Assembly (NCBI GenBank): GCA_947483545.1
Contig: CANKNP010000284.1
Span: forward strand, 1-6,916
Source of the DNA: Deltaproteobacteria bacterium
Lineage (GTDB): Bacteria > Myxococcota > UBA796 > SXON01
Direction of reading: 5' to 3'
DNA length: 6,916 nucleotides
Both the position numbers and the translations under genes were made by a program. Below the pieces are notes generated by a model. It was not told the origin of the DNA. It saw nothing but the letters and a program-made list of their open reading frames with translations, and made no database searches. Shown piece by piece: positions 1-6,212 of this stretch (its first letter is position 1; every line of letters begins with the position of its first letter).

Positions 1-494
1 CCCAGCGCCCGGAAGACGCCGCCGATCCCGAGCAGGGTCAGCGCGTAGAGCGGTGCGTCGGGGAGCAGCGCGGAGCCGGACATCAGCGCGATGGGGAGGG
101 TGAGGAGGCTGATGGCCCGCAGCCGAACCTCTGGCCCGAGGGAGAACCCCATGGCGAGCCAGACGGCCCCGAAAGCGGCGGGCACGGTCCACAACAGCAT
201 GGCGGTGCGCTGCGCCAGGATCGAGCCGCCGAGCCCCTGGACCGCGGCGAGGAACCAGGCGATGCCGGGGGGGTTCGAGAGCACGTCGAACGCGCGCTCG
301 GGGGTGCCCTGCCAGTTGATCACCACGTCGTGCGGGGCCCATGGATCGGCGAGCGCGCCCGCGGCGAGGGTGAGGAAGTTGGTCTCGTCGTAGACGACGG
401 GGCGGTCGAGGAAGGGGATCTGCAGCGCCATCAAGGCGAGAGCGAGGGCAAGGGCGAAGCGGGGGCCGATGCCTGAGTTCGTTGGGTTCAGCAT
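1..494 (-). CDS. GT39/ArnT-like membrane glycosyltransferase, N-terminal part (cut by left edge)
   Basis: The minus strand reads open from an ATG at 494 to the window edge, giving 164 residues without a stop. Residues 12-28 are a hydrophobic helix. They are followed by VVYDETNF (33-40), the Asp-Glu pair expected in the first extracytoplasmic loop of GT-C enzymes, where the catalytic Asp sits. Further on are NPPG (74-77), matching the family's HPPL-type motif, hydrophobic segments at about 78-89, 98-118 and 128-141, and LLPDAPLY (143-150), like the PD.PL signature of the second loop. Enzymes of this type (GT39/PMT, ArnT) move a sugar from a polyprenyl-phosphate carrier to a lipid or protein on the periplasmic face; the acceptor cannot be told here. 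A GAGGG lies about 10 nt before the ATG. An in-frame GTG at 518 is an alternative start but has no ribosome-binding site. The gene lies 111 nt after the ABC gene, past a stem-loop, so it may be a separate unit. The family call is firm; the specific function is open. Confidence 0.8.
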   Translation of the reverse strand, partial: MLNPTNSGIGPRFALALALALMALQIPFLDRPVVYDETNFLTLAAGALADPWAPHDVVINWQGTPERAFDVLSNPPGIAWFLAAVQGLGGSILAQRTAMLLWTVPAAFGAVWLAMGFSLGPEVRLRAISLLTLPIALMSGSALLPDAPLYALTLLGIGGVFRAL

Positions 495-605
495 CGTCGG
501 GGAGCCCTCATCCGGCACCGATTACGGCGCCACCTTCTCCCGGAGGGAGAAGGGGAAGACCGGCGGTGCGATTCGTTCATCGCGGCCAAGGGTACACCCA
601 GAGGG
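495..605. other. Intergenic gap between ABC transporter and glycosyltransferase genes
   Basis: This is the longest non-coding stretch in the window, 111 nt. It holds the stem-loop at 533-553 and the leader of the glycosyltransferase gene. I see no convincing -35/-10 pair on the minus strand and no small gene. The neighbouring minus-strand genes upstream are separated by only 9 to 55 nt, so a gap of this size plus a hairpin suggests a transcript boundary or a processing point. Confidence 0.5.
533..553 (-). terminator. Perfect 9-bp stem-loop after the ABC gene, possible terminator
   Basis: Bases 533-541 are exactly complementary to 545-553, leaving a 3-nt loop at 542-544. On the minus strand the arms read CCTTCTCCC and GGGAGAAGG around TCC. 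The element lies about 53 nt after the ABC stop codon and about 39 nt before the glycosyltransferase start. No T-tract follows on either strand, so it is not a canonical intrinsic terminator. It could instead be an attenuating or mRNA-stabilising hairpin, or a copy of a dispersed palindromic repeat of the CTCCC...GGGAG type found in many GC-rich genomes. The pairing is seen directly; the role is inferred. Confidence 0.4.
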
Positions 606-3146
606 CTAGTTCGTGTCCCGCGTCTTGACCCGCAAGAACGCCCCGAACAGGAACGCGGCGGTGAACGAGACCAGGATGATCGCCAGACGCGTCCGGTCCA
701 GCCCCATGTCGTCCGCCCCGGCGCCCTTCAAACCGAGCTCGTAAAGCGGCCCGGTGATCGTGCGGTCGTCCCACTTGCCGACCATCCGCGAGGGCTCGGC
801 CAGCTTCTCGCCGACCTTCAGCACCGCATCAAACGCGTACCGCAGCGGATCGACCCTGGTCACCCACTGGGACAACGGGTTCATGTCTCGCAGGCCCACC
901 AACAGCGAGGAGAAGCTGATCTGCGGGATCAGCAGCAGCGGCAGGGTGCCGACCGCGGCTTCACTCGACGAGAACAGCGCGGAGATCAGCAGGCCCAGCG
1001 CCATGCCACACAGCCCGGTGAGCGACGCAACGGCGGCGAACGCCACCGGGTTGAACCCATAGGCGTGCAGCCCGAAGACGACCCAATCGAGCCCGGCCAG
1101 GAACGTACATTGCAGCACCGCGAGCAGGCCCAGCACGAGCACCTTCGACCCGACGTAGGGCATCACCCCCAGGCCGACCCGCCGCTCCCGCGCCCAGATG
1201 ACGCGGTCGGAGATCAGCTCGCGCACCGCCGCGCTCATGCCAAACCACAGGCACGACAGCGTGAGCATGAAGATCATCGACTTGGTCGGCTTCGGGAAGA
1301 CGACGAACATCACGAGCGCGAGGAACGGCGGCTGGGCGGCCAAGACCCACAGTCCCGTGCGATCCCGCAGCTTGACCATCGCGTAACGCCGGACCTGTGT
1401 CGCGAGCTGCTGCAGGCTGGAGACCCGCCGCGGCGTGACCACCACCGGCTCCCCCTCCCTCCCCGGCAGCCTGCGCAGGTCCTCCCGCATCGTCACGAAC
1501 GTGCGGAACTCCGAGCTTGCGCGGTAGGCGATCCCCCAATCCGCCGGGGCCTTGTCCTGGAAGCGGTTGAACACCGCGTCCGGCGTCGGGACGTTGAAGT
1601 AAGTGCAGGCGACCTGCGGCGGCCCGAAGAACGCCACGCGCCCTCCGGGTGCGAGCACCAGCAGGTGGTCCACCTGGGCCATCACCTGGGGCGAGAGGTC
1701 GTGCGTCACCAGGAAGACGATGCGGCCGCGATCCGCGAGTTGGCGGACCAGCCGCACGATGTCCTGGGCGGCGCGTGGGTCCAGCCCGCTCGTCGGCTCA
1801 TCCAGAAAGAGCACCCGCGTGGACCGCGAGAGCAGCTCCTGGCCGAGGTTCACCCGCTTACGCTGGCCGCCGGAGATGCCGCGGCGCGTGGCATCCCCGA
1901 TCCGGGACTTCCGGATGTGGTCGATGCCCAGCTCCTCCAGCACGCGGGAGACGGCGTCCTTGAGCTCGGAGGCCTTGGTGTCGGGCGGAAAGCGGAGAAG
2001 GCCGCTGAAGTGCAGCGACTCCTCGACGGTCAGCTCCGGGTGCACGATGTCGTCCTGCGGGACCGTGCCGACCTGCGAGCGGTCGATGGCCAGCATGGCG
2101 TGGAAGTCCTCGCCGTCGAACAACACCTCACCGGAGTCGGCGGGCGTGACCCCGGCGATCGCGTTCAGCAGCGTGGTCTTGCCCGCGCCGGAGGGGCCGA
2201 CCATCGCGATGACCTCGCCCGAGAACACGGTGAAGCTCACGTCGTCAAGCAGCGAGACTGAGCCGATTTGACGCGTCAAGTTGCGCGTGGAGAGCGCGGT
2301 GAACACGCGGTCGTTCTGCACGACCAGCGTGTCGTCGGCGCCGAGCTTGCACCGGAACGGACCGATGCGGAGCTCATCGCCCTTGGAGAACGGGGCCTCC
2401 GTGACCGGGCGGTTGTTCACGACCGTGGGGCGACCCGACTCGGCGTCGCGCAGGTGCCAGCCCGTGCGGCTCTTGGTGAGCGTCGCGTGGTGGTCGCCGA
2501 CCTGGGGGTCGGGCAACACGACGTCCATGCCGCCCGAGCGACCGATGGCGATCCGGTCCCCCGAGAGCTGGAAGATCAGGCCGGCGACCCCGCCCTCCCC
2601 GTTCAACGTGCGGTAACGGGGCTCGTGCTTCTGGTGCAACGCGGACACGAGCACGCCGTCGATGCCAAGCTCCGAAGCAGCGGCCTCCAACCTGCGCAGC
2701 TCAGAGGGGTCGATGTCGCCGTCGGTGGCGACGGTCGAGAACATCGCGTCCAAGAGCAGCAGCGCCTCCCAGGACCCGTACTTGCCCACGAACGCGGCGA
2801 GATCCAGATCGGAGGCTTCGTCGGCCGCCAGGGCCTGGCCGGCCTGCTCTCCAAAGCGGGCGATGAACGCCAGGAGCTCAGCCTTGTTCTCGATGCTGCG
2901 AAACTCGGGCGAGGCCGCGAGCCGGATCAACATGCCCGCCTCGCCGGGGCTCAGCGCCGTCCGCTCGCGGGTCACCCTCAGGGCCGCACCGAAGCGCTGC
3001 TCGAGCTTCTCAGGCGCGACCAACACAGCCTGCATCAGCAGGCGGACAAAGTCGACCGCGAAGCCAACGCTCTCTTCGGTGGCCCCGGAGCGTTGACGAG
3101 AGAGCTCCGCGCGAAATCGCTCGAGCAGTCGGACGCCAGCGCCCAT
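606..3146 (-). CDS. TerB-like/FHA-domain ABCG-type ABC transporter (half-transporter exporter)
   Basis: This 846-residue protein joins regulatory, ATPase and membrane domains. Residues about 85-175 resemble TerB, with ATDGDIDPSEL (140-150) as the acidic family signature. Residues about 190-268 are an FHA domain: IGR (201-203), the DHHA stretch (218-221) and NN (244-245). The ABC ATPase spans about 280-520 and is complete: Walker A GPSGAGKTT (317-325), Q-loop PQDD (363-366), signature SGGQRKRV (425-432), Walker B VLFLDE (445-450) with PTSGLD after it, and the H-loop His482. LTVEESLHFSGLLRFP (372-387) is typical of the ABCG/White group. The C-terminus has about six membrane helices (roughly 601-618, 623-640, 665-690, 697-723, 730-750, 819-838), as in ABC2-type permeases. 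Such half-transporters act as dimers in the inner membrane and usually export lipids or hydrophobic compounds; the substrate here is unknown. The closest known architecture is mycobacterial Rv1747 (FHA-FHA-ABCG). The ATG has an AGGAG at ideal spacing and begins 9 nt after the upstream gene, so translation is probably coupled. Confidence 0.93.
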   Translation of the reverse strand: MGAGVRLLERFRAELSRQRSGATEESVGFAVDFVRLLMQAVLVAPEKLEQRFGAALRVTRERTALSPGEAGMLIRLAASPEFRSIENKAELLAFIARFGEQAGQALAADEASDLDLAAFVGKYGSWEALLLLDAMFSTVATDGDIDPSELRRLEAAASELGIDGVLVSALHQKHEPRYRTLNGEGGVAGLIFQLSGDRIAIGRSGGMDVVLPDPQVGDHHATLTKSRTGWHLRDAESGRPTVVNNRPVTEAPFSKGDELRIGPFRCKLGADDTLVVQNDRVFTALSTRNLTRQIGSVSLLDDVSFTVFSGEVIAMVGPSGAGKTTLLNAIAGVTPADSGEVLFDGEDFHAMLAIDRSQVGTVPQDDIVHPELTVEESLHFSGLLRFPPDTKASELKDAVSRVLEELGIDHIRKSRIGDATRRGISGGQRKRVNLGQELLSRSTRVLFLDEPTSGLDPRAAQDIVRLVRQLADRGRIVFLVTHDLSPQVMAQVDHLLVLAPGGRVAFFGPPQVACTYFNVPTPDAVFNRFQDKAPADWGIAYRASSEFRTFVTMREDLRRLPGREGEPVVVTPRRVSSLQQLATQVRRYAMVKLRDRTGLWVLAAQPPFLALVMFVVFPKPTKSMIFMLTLSCLWFGMSAAVRELISDRVIWARERRVGLGVMPYVGSKVLVLGLLAVLQCTFLAGLDWVVFGLHAYGFNPVAFAAVASLTGLCGMALGLLISALFSSSEAAVGTLPLLLIPQISFSSLLVGLRDMNPLSQWVTRVDPLRYAFDAVLKVGEKLAEPSRMVGKWDDRTITGPLYELGLKGAGADDMGLDRTRLAIILVSFTAAFLFGAFLRVKTRDTN

Positions 3147-3152
3147 GGTTCG

Positions 3153-3157
3153 CTCCT
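3153..3157 (-). promoter_or_regulatory. Shine-Dalgarno AGGAG overlapping the upstream stop codon
   Basis: On the minus strand the TAG stop of the small secreted-protein gene (3156-3158) shares bases with AGGAG (3157 to 3153), which lies 6 nt before the ABC transporter ATG at 3146. This fixes the transporter start and indicates translational coupling of the two genes. Confidence 0.75.
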
Positions 3158-3566
3158 ACTTGTAGGTCACCGCGGTGGCGATGGCGCCCTGCTTGGTCAG
3201 ATCGTTCAATTTGGAGGCGTGGACCGCCACGTAGTAGGTGTCGGTGGCCTGTGGCGTGAAGCTCAGGACCGGCTCGCGATCGTTGCTGGAGTCGATGGCC
3301 ACCTGCTTGCCGGTGTGGTCGTAGAGCACCAGATCGGCGTTGCCCACGTTGGCGTCCCCGCAGGCCATCATCTTGTAGTCGTTGCCCGCGTACAGCGTGA
3401 CCAGGTAAACCTTGTGGCCGCCCTGGTTCAAGGTCGCCTTCGTGGAGGTACGAACTGCCCAACCGGAGTTGTAGCCGTCCCAGATCTTGGTGCGGAGGCA
3501 GGTCTCGGCCTGGTCCTCATCGGCGCGTGCGGTCATCACGATCAAGGGGATCAGAAGGAATTGCAT
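3156..3566 (-). CDS. Small exported protein with a PPC-like beta-sandwich domain
   Basis: The 136-residue product starts with a short Sec-type signal: MQFLLIPLIV is hydrophobic and ARA (13-15) fits a signal peptidase I site, giving a mature chain from about Asp16. The body resembles the bacterial pre-peptidase C-terminal (PPC) fold: HKVYLVTLYAGNDYKMMACG (51-70), then NADLVLYDHTGKQVA (76-90), then LSFTPQATDTYYVAVHA (101-117), matching the family's 'V.L.AG..Y', 'D..LYD..G' and 'FTP..T.TYYV.V' strands. PPC domains are usually appendages of secreted enzymes that bind or present partners; here it stands alone, so a binding role is more likely than catalysis. Cys23 and Cys69 could form a disulfide. 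Residues 18-23 (DQAETC) repeat a motif found twice in the product of 4552-6186. A GAGG at 3572-3575 sits 5 nt before the ATG. The gene lies between the lipoprotein and transporter genes and is probably co-transcribed. The exact family is uncertain. Confidence 0.8.
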   Translation of the reverse strand: MQFLLIPLIVMTARADEDQAETCLRTKIWDGYNSGWAVRTSTKATLNQGGHKVYLVTLYAGNDYKMMACGDANVGNADLVLYDHTGKQVAIDSSNDREPVLSFTPQATDTYYVAVHASKLNDLTKQGAIATAVTYK

Positions 3567-3620
3567 GGCGACCTCGGGGCGTTCAAACAGATCAAAGGGG
3601 AGTTGGGGTCCGCGGGAGCG
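3567..3620. other. Short intercistronic gap within the operon
   Basis: These 54 nt separate the lipoprotein stop from the start of the small secreted-protein gene. Apart from the ribosome-binding site at 3572-3575, I see no hairpin or promoter-like element, which fits read-through transcription. Confidence 0.45.
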
Positions 3621-4496
3621 TCAGAGCAGGGCGAGCACGGAGTCGGTCTGCGCCTTGATCTCTTTCACATCGTCCACGTTGAGGGTCGGCTTGGCGGCGA
3701 TCTCCTTCAGCTTGTTGAGCGTGGACTCCAGCTGCTTGAGCACCGCATCCGGCGCCTTGTCGGCCCCCTCGGTCTTCACGTAGGTCAGGAAGTAGTCCAC
3801 GACCTGCGGCTGGCGCAGGAGTTGGGTCGCCGCGTCGGGCTTGTTCGCCGCGAGGATCGCGGTGCTGACGAGGTTCGAGCCCTCAAGCCAAGCGCCCGCC
3901 TGGATCAGCGGCACGGCACGGTCACCCGCCTCGTACTTGATCTCGGGGATGATGGCCCCGTGCATGTCGTCGAGCTCCTTGATCAGATCGTCCTTGGAGA
4001 TGCCGTCGTTCGTGATCCGGGCGGACAGCTCATCGATCGTCGCCTGGATGTCCCCGCCTGCGCCGAGGCTGTGCATCCCAGACTTGACGATGCCGAGGCG
4101 CTCGACGATCTTCTCCTTCGGCGCGTCCTTGACGGTCAGCAGGCAGTCCGCGAGCACGAGGCCCGTCCGAACGGCGACGACGTCCTTGTTCTCAACGTCC
4201 ATCTTGAGGGCCCGGTCGGTGACGAGCTTCGAGAGCCCATCGACGATCCCGGCCTTCTCCATCGCCTTCTGCATCTCCGCGGGAGAGGGCACGAGCGCGA
4301 CGTTCACAGCGTTGGCCTCCAACGCGGCCATGTCGAGCGCCGGAGGGGGCGGGGCCTTCTCATCCACGGGGGCCTCAGTCGGCGGCTTGTCCACCGGCGG
4401 CGTCGCAGTGGGCTCCCCGGAGCAACCCGGCATCCAAACAGACGCGAGCAGGGTGGCGACCGCGAGGGCAGGCAGAAGAGGGCGGGTCAGCGACAT
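3621..4496 (-). CDS. Helix-rich lipoprotein of unknown function
   Basis: From the ATG at 4496 this is a 291-residue protein. It begins with a lipoprotein signal: MSLTR, a hydrophobic run (residues 6-21), then WMPGC with Cys25 as the lipidation site. A Pro/Thr/Glu-rich tether follows to about residue 55. Residues Ser26-Gly27 after the Cys do not show the Asp+2 inner-membrane retention signal, so an outer-membrane location is plausible. The rest is mostly predicted helix with many charged and Leu/Ala residues, ending in DDVKEIKAQTDSVLALL, and may be a helical-bundle or helical-repeat scaffold. I do not recognise a family. The frame can be extended to a TTG at 4505, but the GGAG at 4506-4509 directly abuts that TTG and lies 9 nt before the ATG, so the ATG is preferred. 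It is the second gene of the run that begins with the FHA membrane protein and ends with the FHA-ABC transporter, which suggests an envelope partner of the exporter. Confidence 0.85.
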   Translation of the reverse strand: MSLTRPLLPALAVATLLASVWMPGCSGEPTATPPVDKPPTEAPVDEKAPPPPALDMAALEANAVNVALVPSPAEMQKAMEKAGIVDGLSKLVTDRALKMDVENKDVVAVRTGLVLADCLLTVKDAPKEKIVERLGIVKSGMHSLGAGGDIQATIDELSARITNDGISKDDLIKELDDMHGAIIPEIKYEAGDRAVPLIQAGAWLEGSNLVSTAILAANKPDAATQLLRQPQVVDYFLTYVKTEGADKAPDAVLKQLESTLNKLKEIAAKPTLNVDDVKEIKAQTDSVLALL

Positions 4497-4551
4497 GACA
4501 TACAACTCCGAAGCGGGCGGACTCTACGCCGTTTGGTGGGTGGGGTCAAAC
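4497..4551. other. Short intercistronic gap between FHA membrane protein and lipoprotein genes
   Basis: These 55 nt hold the lipoprotein ribosome-binding site and a G-rich stretch (plus strand about 4531-4546). The only pairing found is a weak 5-bp GTTTG/CAAAC stem, too poor to call a terminator. It is consistent with read-through within one operon. Confidence 0.4.
4506..4509 (-). promoter_or_regulatory. Shine-Dalgarno GGAG deciding the lipoprotein start
   Basis: The minus strand reads GGAG at 4509 to 4506. Nine nucleotides separate it from the ATG at 4496, while it directly touches the in-frame TTG at 4505. This spacing supports the ATG and the 291-residue form. Confidence 0.6.
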
Positions 4552-6186
4552 TCATTCGTGGCTCATGCGGTAGTTGAGCACGAGGCAGGGCACGGCGTCG
4601 GGCAGCGGCCCGAAGGTGGCCTCGACCTTCTTCTTGTCGTGGTTCAGCACCCCATCGCAGGGGATCATCATCGCGCGGGCGATGATCTCCGCCGTGCGCT
4701 GCAGCACCCAATCGCCCCCCGGCGAGTCCTTGAGCGCCCCCGCGACCGTGCCCTTCGCGAAGGTCAGGGTTGGGGTCCTCGATCCTGCCCAGTTCGTGCC
4801 CGGGATGTCTGCCGAGAACACCTTCGCGACGCGCGCCACCACCCCCTGGCCATCCTCGGGGTTCTGCAAGCCATCGACATCGCGCCCGACTTGATCGTTC
4901 AGCATCCCCATGACCTTGTTCTCGTCGTCGCGATCATCTTCGCCGACACCGTACACACAGGTCGCGGCGCCCTGGCGCAGGATCTCGGCGGTGCTGGAGA
5001 CATCGCTCGTCGGACTCGGCTCCCCCGCAGCCTCTGCGGTCTTGGCGAGCAATTTGGTGCGCGTCGGATCGTCGTTGGCTTCGACCGTCGCGTCCCCTTG
5101 CACATAGGCATCGAGGTAAACGCCGGTCAGTCCAAGGTTCTTGGCCTGGCGATACGTCATGCGTATCGGCCCCCGCCCGCAGGTCTCGGCCTGCTTCGAG
5201 TCGAGCACCCGATCCCAATCGCCCTGCAAGCGGTTCTTCGACGCGGCGAGGTACGGCAAAAGTCGCTTCGTTCCAGGATCCAGGCTGTCCGACTTGTCCA
5301 CACGCTCCCGCCATCGGGCAAAGTCCTCGACCCGGTTCGTCTCCTCGAACATCCACGCATAGGGATCTGGGTTCGCGGCGATGGACTTGGCCTCTTCCTT
5401 GACCTTGCCGAGCAGCTGATCGTCCTTTTTCAGCGCGGCGCCGATCTCAGGGACCCCGAGGATCGTAGCGGCGAGCTGGTCGAACTGGAAGTTCTCGACG
5501 CTCCCGCCCATGTTGTTGGCATAAGCGAGGTTCTCCGTGCAGGTCTCAGCCTTGGACGTCGCCACGACCGCGTCGGTCTTGAACTTGAACGCCGCGCAGG
5601 CGCTCACCCCGGTGGTCATGTACCCGCCGAGCATGATCATGCCGGCGATGATGTACCGCGGCTGCCAGATCGCCCCGGAGGTGATGAAATACCAGCCTTG
5701 CGCCAGCATTTGCATCGGTCCGATCGTGAAGATCCGGGCGAGCGCGAGCCGACGCCCTTCTTTCGCGAACTTGTCCGCCGTCAGGCCGCGCGCGGATCCC
5801 CTCCCCTTGTTGGAGCGCTGAGCGATGATCTCATCGGGCAACTTGGCAAGTTCGATGCGGAACCTGGGGCCGTCCGGGGTGACCAGCGCGAAGCTGTCGC
5901 CCGGCCGCACGGCGGTCGGCGTCGAGACCTGCACCGGGCTGCGCGCATCGCCCTTCCACAGGTACAACCCCGCCGATCGTTCGCTCGGCGTCAGGATCAG
6001 GTTGGACGGGCCCTGGCGCAGCACCTTGCAGTGCTCCTTCTGAACGCCGAGGCCCTCGGGGATCGTGATGTGGCAGCGGTCCTTGTTCGACCCCAGCCTG
6101 CACTCGATGCCTTCAAACGGGCCAAACCGCGTACCGCCGAACTCCGGGGTGAGCGTCAGGTAGAGGGCAATGTCTTCGCCGGCCAT
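4552..6186 (-). CDS. FHA-domain membrane-anchored protein with large C-terminal domain
   Basis: This 544-residue protein begins with a divergent FHA domain (about residues 5-115): RLGSNKDRCHITIPE (30-44), GVQKEHCKV (47-55) and RPGDSFALV (94-102) follow the FHA strand pattern. A basic linker (about 120-150, with KGRGSARG) leads to a hydrophobic region at 152-200. That region could be one helix (about 178-199) preceded by an amphipathic segment, or two helices, so the side of the C-terminal domain is not certain. One helix would place residues 205-544 in the periplasm, which its Cys residues (216, 336, 410, 510, 534) favour. Around 303-360 there is weak likeness to a lysozyme-like transglycosylase fold (LLPYLAAS; GRGPIRMTYRQAKNLGL), without a recognisable catalytic Glu. 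The motif AETC occurs at 213-216 and 333-336. The ATG is the only start after an in-frame TAG four codons upstream; no Shine-Dalgarno is seen. It is the first gene of the minus-strand run and probably a membrane sensor or scaffold for the downstream FHA-ABC exporter. No known family was recognised beyond FHA. Confidence 0.87.
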   Translation of the reverse strand: MAGEDIALYLTLTPEFGGTRFGPFEGIECRLGSNKDRCHITIPEGLGVQKEHCKVLRQGPSNLILTPSERSAGLYLWKGDARSPVQVSTPTAVRPGDSFALVTPDGPRFRIELAKLPDEIIAQRSNKGRGSARGLTADKFAKEGRRLALARIFTIGPMQMLAQGWYFITSGAIWQPRYIIAGMIMLGGYMTTGVSACAAFKFKTDAVVATSKAETCTENLAYANNMGGSVENFQFDQLAATILGVPEIGAALKKDDQLLGKVKEEAKSIAANPDPYAWMFEETNRVEDFARWRERVDKSDSLDPGTKRLLPYLAASKNRLQGDWDRVLDSKQAETCGRGPIRMTYRQAKNLGLTGVYLDAYVQGDATVEANDDPTRTKLLAKTAEAAGEPSPTSDVSSTAEILRQGAATCVYGVGEDDRDDENKVMGMLNDQVGRDVDGLQNPEDGQGVVARVAKVFSADIPGTNWAGSRTPTLTFAKGTVAGALKDSPGGDWVLQRTAEIIARAMMIPCDGVLNHDKKKVEATFGPLPDAVPCLVLNYRMSHE

Positions 6187-6212
6187 CGCGGGAGTCTATT
6201 ACATCGCGGCAC
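6187..6212. promoter_or_regulatory. 26-bp divergent spacer with an AT-rich core
   Basis: The FHA-protein ATG (minus, 6186) and the B3/B4-protein ATG (plus, 6213) are only 26 bp apart. In this GC-rich window, the core at 6196-6204 (CTATTACAT) stands out as AT-rich. TATTAC at 6197-6202 matches the -10 consensus at four of six positions and lies 10 nt before the plus ATG. On the other strand TAATAG (6201 to 6196) lies a similar distance from the minus ATG. Neither gene has a Shine-Dalgarno at proper spacing, so very short or absent leaders are possible. No good -35 was found. The role is inferred. Confidence 0.4.

Noticed and set aside
1065..2261. Plus-strand open frame of 398 codons opposite the ABC ATPase region
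   Set aside because: It lies entirely within the strongly supported ABC gene, where all ATPase motifs are in the minus frame. The translation is Glu/His/Arg/Gln-rich with no family features.
4497..4505. TTG at 4505 as the lipoprotein start
   Set aside because: It leaves no spacing from the GGAG at 4506-4509, while the ATG at 4496 has a usable 9-nt spacing and gives a cleaner lipoprotein signal peptide.
4531..4551. Possible terminator or G-quadruplex in the FHA-lipoprotein gap
   Set aside because: The stem is only 5 bp with an 11-nt loop, and there are only three adjacent G-runs, one of two bases. This is not enough for either structure.
2268..4577. Long plus-strand open frame of 769 codons opposite the transporter, secreted protein and lipoprotein genes
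   Set aside because: Its translation is low-complexity (rich in V, H, R, G, D) with no domain, no signal and no membrane pattern. It spans three well-supported minus genes, each with motifs and ribosome-binding sites. It is a shadow of high GC content at third positions.
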